9,997 nucleotides of DNA. Source: a bacterium. GTDB taxonomy: Bacteria; Caldisericota; Caldisericia; B22-G15. Below, piece after piece: positions 4,113-9,997 of the stretch. The notes under the pieces are model-generated. The model saw nothing but the letters and a program-made list of their open reading frames with translations, searched no databases and was not told the origin of the DNA. Every line of letters begins with the position of its first letter. Position 1 is the stretch's first letter. The DNA is taken from assembly GCA_012517755.1 (NCBI GenBank), contig JAAYUH010000242.1, positions 1 to 9,997 of the forward strand, given 5' to 3'. The position numbers were made by a program, and so were the translations under genes.

Positions 4113-7040
4113 GTGAACGGTATACTTGCAGGAGCAAATCATCCATGTGTTATTTATGATTACAACGGATTTGGTGAATCAAATGAATATAAATTTAAAA
4201 TTTGGTATTGGACAGGAATTGGAAATGTTGGTTCAATAGAAGCAATTAGATTTGCAAAATCAAAAGATGGAATAAATTGGGAATCTGATCAACCTATACA
4301 GCAACATTCAACAAATAAATCTTTACAATTAATTACAGGCTGGAGTGAATATAATAACTATTTTTATCATATTTATGGTCCTGCTTGCGTTTTATATAAT
4401 TCTAATGATACAAATATCGGATCAACAACTCCAGATGATAAAAGTGATGACAAGCCTATGACTTATAAATATATTATGTATTATGATACATCAAGCGAGG
4501 GTTTCTCTCCTGAAAAAAGTTCTGAACAACTTGCTTTAGCATATTCAGTAAATGGAATCTATTGGATTCGTTACGGAGACAAACCTGTTTTAATTCCAAG
4601 CGGGAATGATAATGATTGGGATGGAAAATATATAACAAGAGGAACAGTATTAAAATTTGAAGATGGAACCTTTGGTTTATGGTACTCTGGAGGAGTAGAA
4701 GATAGTAATGATGGAATAGGTTATGCAACTTCTTTAGATGGAATTAATTGGATAAAATCTGCATCTAATCCAATACTTCATCAAAACGATGGAGTATTGT
4801 GGAGAAATGATAGAACTTATACACCATGGGTTATTAAAGATAGTTGTAATTATAGGATGTGGTTTAGCGGAAGAGATACCAATAGTAATTACACAATAGG
4901 ATTGGCATATTTAGAAAATATAATTATAATTAGAGAGATATTAAAAGATGGATGGAATCAAACATATCCAACAAACTGCCACACTGTTACAATAACTAAT
5001 TCAAATGTAACTAATATAAACTTTGGTAACTATCAAATCACCTACTCAATATCTGGATATAAATGGCATGACCTTAATAACAATGGTACATGGGATACAG
5101 ATGAACCTGTTCTTTCTGGTTGGACAATTTATATAGATAAAGATCAAGATGGAGTTCTTGATTCTGGTGAACTATCAACAACAACTCTTTCTGATGGAAG
5201 CTACTCATTTACAGGACTTTTATCTGGAACATATTGTATAAATGAAGTAAATCAATCTGGATGGAATCAAACATATCCAACAAACTGCCACACTGTTACA
5301 ATAACTAACTCAAATGTAACTAATATAAACTTTGGTAACTATCTACAAAATCCATCAGCAATTATAACTAAAACCCCTGATTCTCAAACAAAATATCGTG
5401 GTGATAATGTAACATGGACAATAAATGTAAGAAATGATGGGAATGTTACATTAACAAATATTTACATAAAAGATACATTACCTAATGGATTTACATATAT
5501 ATCAACAAATAGTGTAACATCTACCGGAGTAAGAACATCTATAATCAATCCAACTTCAGGTTCAACTGAGACAATAATCTGGGGAATATGGGATTTAGAC
5601 CCAAATGAATATATAACAATAGTTTTTACTGTAAATATATCTGAAAACATATCAATAGGTAATTATATAAATACTGCTTTAGTTGATAGTGATCAGTTTG
5701 ATACATATAATACTGCTAATGTAATTATAGAATCACTTCCACCGTCTCCACCCACGCCTCCAACGCCTCCAACGCCTCCAACACCTCCAACTCCTCCACC
5801 ACCTCCTACTCCACCTACACCACCACCTCCACCACCTCCTGAACCACCAACTCCTCCAACCCCACCAGAACCATTACCTCCAGAATCACCTGAACTTTCA
5901 ATTATTAAACAAGGAGCATCTGAAATCTTCTGGGGAGAGATAATCACTTACACAATCACCTTCACAAATGAAGGTGGGGATGCAAAAAATGTAAGAGTAG
6001 CTGATTCTATTCCATCTAATACTGAATTTATAGATGCAGAGGATGGTTATGAATATAATCAATATCAAAGGGTTGTATCATGGCTCTTTGAAGAGGTTAA
6101 GGGTGGAGAAGAGATAACTTTATGGATAAAAGTAAAAGTTACAGGAAATTGTGATGATGTGATAACAAATAGAGTTTCAATAATTGCTCAGAACTGGGAT
6201 GGATTACAAGAGTCAGAAGTAAAGACAAAAATTAATTGTGTTAATGTATATCACCATAACTTCTTCTCAGGTTATCCTGATGGAACCTTTAAACCAGAAA
6301 ACAACATAACAAGAGCAGAGGTTGCATCATCTGTTGCAAGATCACTTGGCCTTAAATGGCTTGAGTATGGAGTTGATATAAATGAAGTTCACTTTCCAGA
6401 TGTTAAACCTACATACTGGGGTTATGGACATATTGAGGTAAGTTATCTTGAAAAATTAGTAATAGGATATCCAGATGGAACATTTGGACCTAATAGAAAC
6501 ATAACAAGAGCTGAGGCTGCAGCAATATTCTATAATCTACTTAAACTGAAACCCAAATATCCAATAACACCTACATTTAAAGATACTGATATAAGACATT
6601 GGGCATATGGAGTAATTGAGGCAGTAGCTGAAGCTGGAATAATAACAGGATATCCAGATAAGACATATAGACCAGATAGAGAAATAACAAGAGCAGAGTT
6701 TGTAACAATTGCATGTAAAGCACTTGGAAGAGGACCATTTAAAGACGGAGCTTTTTCTAATCCATATCCTGACACTCCAATATCTCACTGGGCATATTCA
6801 TTTATCTTAGAATCTTCAATTAACCACATTGTTATAAATCCAAAAAGACAAGATTCACTTATTGAGATACCAAGTAAAAAGATACCAGTTTATTCAGAGT
6901 GGGAATATTCAAAGATTGTTGTTCCTAATCTTGGTGAAACTATTTTTGTTATTGTTCCTGTTGATGGATTAACACCTGATGGAAAAGATCCAGAGCCAAG
7001 AGATATTATCGTAAGAATAATAAGGAAAGAGATACCATAA
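4113..7040 (+). CDS. Surface protein, C-terminal half: propeller, SdrD_B, DUF11 x2, Pro-rich stalk, three SLH motifs
   Basis: This continues the frame after TGA; the nominal GTG start at 4113 has no ribosome site and no signal peptide, so independent expression is doubtful. Residues below are counted from that GTG. Residues 1-270 complete a five-bladed beta-propeller with blade motifs such as FKIWYW, YIMYYD, FGLWYSGG and YRMWFSGR followed by IGYA/LAYS and DGIxW. Residues 279-308 are the second half of the interrupted SdrD_B-like domain. Residues 309-410 are an intact SdrD_B-like domain (SISGYKWHDLNNNGTWD, with Asp-rich calcium-site-like loops). Residues 413-540 and 593-710 are DUF11 repeats, separated by a 51-residue Pro-rich stalk (543-593). 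SLH motifs end in ITRAE at 732-736, 797-801 and 858-862, with a partial fourth (HWAYSFI, 892-898). A 65-residue basic tail follows. The stop is TAA. SLH motifs bind pyruvylated secondary wall polymers in known systems. Confidence 0.85.
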   Translation: MNGILAGANHPCVIYDYNGFGESNEYKFKIWYWTGIGNVGSIEAIRFAKSKDGINWESDQPIQQHSTNKSLQLITGWSEYNNYFYHIYGPACVLYNSNDTNIGSTTPDDKSDDKPMTYKYIMYYDTSSEGFSPEKSSEQLALAYSVNGIYWIRYGDKPVLIPSGNDNDWDGKYITRGTVLKFEDGTFGLWYSGGVEDSNDGIGYATSLDGINWIKSASNPILHQNDGVLWRNDRTYTPWVIKDSCNYRMWFSGRDTNSNYTIGLAYLENIIIIREILKDGWNQTYPTNCHTVTITNSNVTNINFGNYQITYSISGYKWHDLNNNGTWDTDEPVLSGWTIYIDKDQDGVLDSGELSTTTLSDGSYSFTGLLSGTYCINEVNQSGWNQTYPTNCHTVTITNSNVTNINFGNYLQNPSAIITKTPDSQTKYRGDNVTWTINVRNDGNVTLTNIYIKDTLPNGFTYISTNSVTSTGVRTSIINPTSGSTETIIWGIWDLDPNEYITIVFTVNISENISIGNYINTALVDSDQFDTYNTANVIIESLPPSPPTPPTPPTPPTPPTPPPPPTPPTPPPPPPPEPPTPPTPPEPLPPESPELSIIKQGASEIFWGEIITYTITFTNEGGDAKNVRVADSIPSNTEFIDAEDGYEYNQYQRVVSWLFEEVKGGEEITLWIKVKVTGNCDDVITNRVSIIAQNWDGLQESEVKTKINCVNVYHHNFFSGYPDGTFKPENNITRAEVASSVARSLGLKWLEYGVDINEVHFPDVKPTYWGYGHIEVSYLEKLVIGYPDGTFGPNRNITRAEAAAIFYNLLKLKPKYPITPTFKDTDIRHWAYGVIEAVAEAGIITGYPDKTYRPDREITRAEFVTIACKALGRGPFKDGAFSNPYPDTPISHWAYSFILESSINHIVINPKRQDSLIEIPSKKIPVYSEWEYSKIVVPNLGETIFVIVPVDGLTPDGKDPEPRDIIVRIIRKEIP
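4949..5034 (+). repeat. 86-bp direct repeat, copy 1
   Basis: Identical to 5258-5343 except at position 5000 (T here, C at 5309). It encodes GWNQTYPTNCHTVTITNSNV and the following TNINFGNY, the last strands of an SdrD_B-like domain. This copy closes the domain that is interrupted by the propeller. Confidence 0.95.
5258..5343 (+). repeat. 86-bp direct repeat, copy 2
   Basis: 85 of 86 bases match 4949-5034, at an offset of 309 bases. This copy closes the intact SdrD_B-like domain. Near-identity extending over synonymous positions points to recent duplication or gene conversion. Confidence 0.95.
5739..5891 (+). repeat. Pro-rich stalk, tandem PPT codon repeats
   Basis: Fifty-one codons of mostly Pro, Thr and Glu with repeating P-P-T units (CCTCCAACG/ACA/ACT), between the two DUF11 domains. 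Such segments act as extended spacers in wall-anchored proteins. The low-complexity DNA could change length by slippage. It is locally far richer in C than the rest of the window. Confidence 0.9.
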
Positions 7041-7051
7041 AAAACAAAAAT
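7041..7051. other. 11-base convergent gap between stop codons
   Basis: The plus-strand surface-protein gene stops at 7040 and the minus-strand glycosylase-like gene stops at 7052. The gap is A-rich and holds no hairpin. Either transcription ends inside the opposing gene, or termination is factor-dependent. Confidence 0.8.
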
Positions 7052-8026
7052 TCAATAATATATTGTATTTACATTAGATTCTTTTATTTGTCTTAATTCA
7101 ATATTTTTATATGCTTCACAGATTTTTCTGAATGGACAACCATTTTTTAAATTTATGCCTGTTATATTTTGAAAAGTGGTATTTTCTGAATTTACTCCAT
7201 CACAAAAAGGAGAATCCTTAAAGCAGATACTTCTTCCTAAAGACCAAAAAATTTGGTCAATCTTCTCAACTTCTACTTTTGAATCTATCGAGAGTTTTTT
7301 TACTGCATCACCAACAACCTCTCTTATTTTTAAATCAAGAGTTTGAGGGATACTTTTATTTTCTATCAATTTAGTCATTATTTTATCATCTAAATTTACT
7401 AATCCCATTCTCAATGTAACTCTTTCAAGATGGTAATCAACAGGAGTCCATAGATTTTCAGGATCATTGATTTTCCAAAATCCAACTTTTTTTGCAATAT
7501 TTAAAAAAAGGTATGTCTTTTTGTTTAAAGGATCAGAGTATGCTTTAAATTTATGAAATAGTTTAAGCATATCCAACCCATTTTCTCTTTTTATATAACC
7601 TTCAGAAATTCTATTTATTTCAAAAATATCGCTGTTAAAATCTCTCTTTAAAATGTAAGCACAGTTTCTTAAAAGTTTTGCTCTTTCATAATACCTGTCT
7701 CCAGAACCATTTAATATTCTTTTTAGATCCTCTCCTTTTATTTTTTTCATTTTATCAACTGAAATGAAATCATTATCTTTTTTATATTCCTTTATAAAAG
7801 AGTTTAATAAATAATCCCAACCTTTATAGTAAATACCATCAATTTCTCCTGAAAAATTTTGAGTTTGATGACAGATTGCATCAACATAGAAATAGAGGGT
7901 TAATTTATTTTTTGCATCTGAGATATCTATTGCCTTTTCAATTCCAGGAAGCATGTTCAATTGAAAATTAATATTTTTAATTAATTCAGATAGTTCACTA
8001 ATTTTTTTATAATTAATTTCAAACAT
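7052..8026 (-). CDS. HhH-GPD-fold N-glycosylase-like protein with stretched Nth-type Fe-S cysteine motif
   Basis: This 324-residue, probably cytoplasmic protein ends the minus-strand operon. Residues 194-210 (TPVDYHLERVTLRMGLV) match the VDxHxxRVxxRxGLV segment of endonuclease III-type glycosylases, making D197 the likely catalytic Asp. K170, in NKKTYLF, lies where endonuclease III and AGOG have their catalytic Lys, but a canonical LPGVG hairpin is absent. Near the C-terminus WSLGRSIC then C268-x6-C275-x21-C297-x5-C303 copies the endonuclease III cluster C-x6-C-x2-C-x5-C, except for a 19-residue longer middle. The N-terminal half (GIYYKGWDYLLNSF, about 64-77, and the layout up to D197) recalls queuosine-salvage proteins (Qng1/DUF2419), which share the HhH glycosylase fold. 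Start: ATG 8024-8026 has GGAGGAG 4 bases upstream, inside the kinase gene. Candidate activities are DNA-base glycosylase (AGOG or Nth-like) or modified-nucleotide hydrolase; the kinase neighbour favours the latter slightly. All similarities were judged by eye. Confidence 0.65.
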   Translation of the reverse strand: MFEINYKKISELSELIKNINFQLNMLPGIEKAIDISDAKNKLTLYFYVDAICHQTQNFSGEIDGIYYKGWDYLLNSFIKEYKKDNDFISVDKMKKIKGEDLKRILNGSGDRYYERAKLLRNCAYILKRDFNSDIFEINRISEGYIKRENGLDMLKLFHKFKAYSDPLNKKTYLFLNIAKKVGFWKINDPENLWTPVDYHLERVTLRMGLVNLDDKIMTKLIENKSIPQTLDLKIREVVGDAVKKLSIDSKVEVEKIDQIFWSLGRSICFKDSPFCDGVNSENTTFQNITGINLKNGCPFRKICEAYKNIELRQIKESNVNTIYY

Positions 8027-8882
8027 TCAGCTCCTCCAATCTTTTTAATAGTAAGTCTCTTTTTATGTTAAGTAGACCATTTATTCCAAAATCTTCAATT
8101 ACAAATGAAGAAAGGATGACTCCATATTTTAAAGAAAGATATGGATCATTATATAAAATATAAGAGCTAACAAATGCACCAGCAAATGTTTCTCCTGCAC
8201 CTGTTACATCAATTACATCAACATTAATAGAATCGACTTTCAAAAAATTTTTATTTTCTATAAAAATTGCTCCATTTTTTCCCAAAGTTATAACAACCTT
8301 TTTTCCTGTGTTAACAAAAAAATTTATAACATCATTAAAATTTTTCTCATTTGAAAGAGCGAAAGATTCTTCTTTATTCAAGAAAAAAAGATCGCACAAG
8401 TTTAACATTTTTAAAACTGTATCTCTATCTTTTTTTATTCTTATTAGATATGTACCAGTAGAAACAAATGAACCCAATTTTTTATAATACTCAATAATAT
8501 CCATTTGATTTTTAATGCTTGAGATTACGCAAACATGTGCATAATCACTTTTAGGTAAATCTTTACAATCTATTACCTCATCATTTTCATCTAAATCTTT
8601 TAAGTAATTTGCTTCAAGATTTTCATTATAAATTATATGAAAGTTGAGTTTTTTACCTGTTTTTAAATATTTTAAATCAATAAAATCTGATAATTTTTTT
8701 CTTATAGTATAATCGATATCATCTGAGATATAACCAACAGGATAAGTTTTTAATCCTACAATTGAAGATGATAAAGAAAAATAGGCGTTACTTCCTCCAA
8801 CACAATATTTTGAAATTCCCTTGTGATTTTCAATTAAATCATATGTGAAAGAGCCAAATGAATAAATAATTTTTTCATTCAT
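8019..8882 (-). CDS. PfkB-family carbohydrate/nucleoside kinase with GAGE in place of GAGD
   Basis: At 287 residues this is of usual ribokinase/PfkB size. It has the N-terminal signature GGSNAY (29-34) before a long helix and VGYISDD (49-55), the NxxE magnesium motif N169-K-E-E172, the phosphate-binding ITLGKNGA (198-205), and the anion-hole/catalytic loop DVTGAGETF (225-233). The family consensus is DTxGAGDxF, whose final Asp is the catalytic base. Here it is Glu231 (codon GAA), a conservative but unusual change. These enzymes phosphorylate a sugar or nucleoside hydroxyl with ATP; the substrate cannot be read from sequence. The ATG at 8880-8882 follows the DUF2344 stop by 20 bases and lacks a clear ribosome site, so translation probably depends on coupling. 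Its stop overlaps the next gene's start by 8 bases, and it carries that gene's ribosome site in its last codons. This suggests a shared pathway with the glycosylase-like protein. Confidence 0.85.
   Translation of the reverse strand: MNEKIIYSFGSFTYDLIENHKGISKYCVGGSNAYFSLSSSIVGLKTYPVGYISDDIDYTIRKKLSDFIDLKYLKTGKKLNFHIIYNENLEANYLKDLDENDEVIDCKDLPKSDYAHVCVISSIKNQMDIIEYYKKLGSFVSTGTYLIRIKKDRDTVLKMLNLCDLFFLNKEESFALSNEKNFNDVINFFVNTGKKVVITLGKNGAIFIENKNFLKVDSINVDVIDVTGAGETFAGAFVSSYILYNDPYLSLKYGVILSSFVIEDFGINGLLNIKRDLLLKRLEELNV
8031..8037 (-). promoter_or_regulatory. Ribosome binding site of the glycosylase-like gene inside the kinase gene
   Basis: GGAGGAG, encoding Glu-Glu at the end of the kinase, lies 4 bases before ATG 8024-8026. 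The stop codon of the kinase (8019-8021) falls inside the second gene. This is a classical translational-coupling arrangement and fixes the start of the downstream gene. Confidence 0.8.
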
Positions 8883-8902
8883 AATAAAATTTTATCAAAA
8901 TT

Positions 8903-9517
8903 TCAATTCAAATCAAATATAGATATTAATTTATCATTTTGTAAATTTAAATTATTCTTTTTTGTAATTATAAAATCAAGCTCCATTTTATTCAATTTAT
9001 TCATAATATTTTTTAAAGAAACTTTACTATCGAAAATCAATATTTTTCCATTCTCATTCTCACTCTCTTTAAAAATAAATCTGTTTAGTTCAGTTACCTT
9101 CAATTTACCATTTATATTTTTATCTAATTCTAACTCTTTAAAATTTAAATTTTTAATCTTTTCACCAGCTATCTCAACTTCTATATGAGTTGTTAATGAA
9201 GAAAGTGATGCAAATTTTTCATTTATCACCTTTCCTCTTTTAATAAAAAGATCAAAAGGAGACACCTTTTTTATTATAGATAATACATAATCAATCTCTA
9301 AATTTTCTGTTATCATAAAATCTATTATTTCGCTTTCGCTAAAAACTCCCAAAGGTATTGCAGGTGAAAAATCCTTAACAACTTTTGGGTTATAGCCTTC
9401 TGTATATTTCAAATTAAGATCAGTTCTTCTTAAAATTCTTTCCCATAACCTTTCAGTATCAAGAGTGGAAATAAAAATAAGTGAGCCAATTTTTTTATAC
9501 TCTATTCTTACTATCAT
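8903..9517 (-). CDS. DUF2344 / TIGR03936 radical SAM-linked protein
   Basis: This 204-residue protein opens with RIEYKKIGSLIFISTLDTER, then ERILRRTDLNLKYTEGYNPK and FSPAIPLGVFSESEIIDF. This is the DUF2344 pattern (KxGxxrFISHLDxxRxxERaLRRaxLpxxyseGFNPhPxxxxxxpLpxGvxSexE). The family is found with, or fused to, TIGR03960 radical SAM proteins; its function is not established, although links to RNA metabolism have been suggested by neighbours such as RNase G-type genes in other genomes. Here it is a separate gene whose ATG overlaps the radical SAM stop (ATGA, 4 bases shared), with no visible ribosome site, so coupling is likely. The downstream gene is a PfkB kinase instead of the ribonuclease gene often seen. 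The C-terminal part (about 110-204) is Lys- and Asn-rich and less conserved. Confidence 0.8.
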   Translation of the reverse strand: MIVRIEYKKIGSLIFISTLDTERLWERILRRTDLNLKYTEGYNPKVVKDFSPAIPLGVFSESEIIDFMITENLEIDYVLSIIKKVSPFDLFIKRGKVINEKFASLSSLTTHIEVEIAGEKIKNLNFKELELDKNINGKLKVTELNRFIFKESENENGKILIFDSKVSLKNIMNKLNKMELDFIITKKNNLNLQNDKLISIFDLN

Positions 9518-9997
9518 TTTAAATTAAAGCAAACTCCACAATTTGGACATTTTTCAAAATCCATAAAACATGGTTCTGTAATTTCACAATTCTTACTTTT
9601 TCCTCTCTCCTTCAAAAGAAATTTCTTATCAATGCCTATATTAATAAAATCCCATGGGAGTTCCTCATCAGTTGAGAAACCATTTAATATTTTATCAACA
9701 CTACTAAATTTCTTTTCTTTTAAGATTTTTTCCCAGGTTTCAAAATGAAAGTTTTCTTTCCAATTTGAAAATTTTTCACCATTCAGGTAAGCTTCATAAA
9801 TCAATTCTGAAATTTGTTCATCACCTCTTGAAATAATTGCTTCAATGAAGGATTCTTCCCACCCTCTATAATTTAAATTAACATTTTTAATTCCATCTTT
9901 TATAATTTTTATTTTTTTTGTAAATTCATCTTTACTGATAAATTTTTCCCATTGGAATGGAGTAAATGGTTTTGGTATTAAAGGGTTTATTGATATC
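9514..9997 (-). CDS. TIGR03960-family radical SAM protein, C-terminal part (runs off right edge)
   Basis: The last 160 codons are in the window; the first in-frame codon is at 9994-9996. The sequence ISINPLIPKPFTPFQWEKF matches the VPKPhTPFQW motif that follows the radical SAM barrel in TIGR03960. RGDEQISELIYEAY (near 9834-9793) and PWDFINIGIDKKFLLKE also match, as does the Cys-rich end CEITEPC ... CPNCGVC, which may bind metal or a second Fe-S cluster. The CxxxCxxC cluster of the radical SAM core would lie outside the window. The family's reaction is unknown. The TTG at 9802-9804 is an ordinary Leu codon inside the frame, not a start, because clear family sequence continues upstream. The stop TGA overlaps the DUF2344 start. 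Confidence 0.85.
   Translation of the reverse strand, partial: ISINPLIPKPFTPFQWEKFISKDEFTKKIKIIKDGIKNVNLNYRGWEESFIEAIISRGDEQISELIYEAYLNGEKFSNWKENFHFETWEKILKEKKFSSVDKILNGFSTDEELPWDFINIGIDKKFLLKERGKSKNCEITEPCFMDFEKCPNCGVCFNLK

Larger units (their letters stand above)
1860..7040 (+). pseudogene. Giant modular SLH-anchored surface protein gene, one frame broken by a single TGA
   Basis: The segment 1860-7040 is one continuous frame of 1,727 codons interrupted only by TGA at codon 742 (4083-4085). Three facts show it is one gene. The signal peptide is on the first half, while the SLH wall anchor is on the second. A beta-propeller repeat straddles the stop. The second half has no ribosome site or signal peptide of its own. 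The protein would be exported, extend from the cell surface through repeats and a Pro-rich stalk, and hold to the wall by SLH motifs. The beta-helix and propeller suggest carbohydrate or ligand contact, but no catalytic residues can be assigned. The two halves are described separately. Confidence 0.75.

Noticed and set aside
4113..4115. GTG as a genuine independent start of the second half of the surface protein
   Set aside because: There is no Shine-Dalgarno before it, no signal peptide after it, and coding similarity continues upstream to and across the TGA.
4949..5343. CRISPR-like repeat
   Set aside because: There are only two copies, both are inside a coding frame, and the interval between them codes for the intact domain.
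5693..5947. Minus-strand frame encoding a Gly-rich GGVGG protein
   Set aside because: It is the antisense of the CCT/CCA Pro-rich stalk of the surface protein, and no start signal supports it.
6530..6788. Two overlapping minus-strand frames of about 80 residues
   Set aside because: Both are antisense to the clearly coding SLH region and have no ribosome site or family resemblance.
9802..9804. TTG start giving a 96-residue Cys-rich protein
   Set aside because: The frame stays open to the window edge and carries TIGR03960 motifs such as PKPFTPFQW upstream, so this is an internal Leu codon of a larger protein.

Overview
The window is strongly AT-rich DNA from a bacterium that uses clear Shine-Dalgarno sites. 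The three SLH (S-layer homology) motifs at the end of the largest protein point to a cell with an S-layer or SLH-binding wall polymer. The TIGR03960/DUF2344 gene pair and the COG1672-type ATPase are common in anaerobic, often thermophilic, low-GC lineages. I cannot name a phylum from the sequence alone.

Layout, left to right. (1) Positions 1-86, minus: start of a DUF3795-type cysteine-motif protein that runs off the left edge. (2) 142-1275, minus: an archaeal-ATPase-family (COG1672) P-loop ATPase. Its true start, with a perfect ribosome site, lies 90 bases upstream of the first uninterrupted ATG, and an in-frame TGA sits at codon 19. (3) 1276-1859: a 584-base intergenic region. It holds AT-rich inverted repeats, the decayed remnant of an insertion sequence (imperfect terminal inverted repeats around a fragment of an integrase-core transposase), a good sigma70-type promoter, and a leader able to form several competing hairpins. 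(4) 1860-7040, plus: one giant secreted surface protein of about 1,726 codons, split by an in-frame TGA at 4083-4085. Its modules are a signal peptide, a beta-sandwich-like domain, a right-handed beta-helix, a Big_1-like Ig domain, an SdrD_B-like domain interrupted by a five-bladed beta-propeller, an intact SdrD_B-like domain, DUF11, a Pro-rich stalk, a second DUF11 and three SLH motifs. (5) 7052-9997, minus: a tightly packed operon of four genes, transcribed leftward and meeting the surface-protein gene with only 11 bases between the two stop codons. In transcription order these are the C-terminal part of a TIGR03960 radical SAM protein, its DUF2344 partner, a PfkB-family kinase, and an unusual HhH-GPD glycosylase-like protein.

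The operon is the most interesting part. The last protein carries an endonuclease III-like VDxHxxRVxxRxGLV catalytic segment and an endonuclease III-style 4Fe-4S cysteine pattern whose middle spacing is stretched from 2 to 21 residues. Its N-terminal half and overall layout resemble queuosine-salvage (Qng1/DUF2419) proteins. Its start codon overlaps the end of a PfkB kinase gene, and its ribosome site lies inside that gene. A nucleoside kinase translationally coupled to a nucleotide N-glycosylase would make biochemical sense as a modified-nucleoside salvage pair. This is an inference; a DNA-repair role remains possible.

The second theme is interruption by TGA. The ATPase gene, the surface-protein gene and the transposase fragment each have an in-frame TGA in the setting GAT-TGA-NNY-AAA. 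All four genes of the right-hand operon use TGA as their real stop, so genome-wide recoding is unlikely. Nonsense mutations, sequence errors or context-dependent readthrough are the live explanations.
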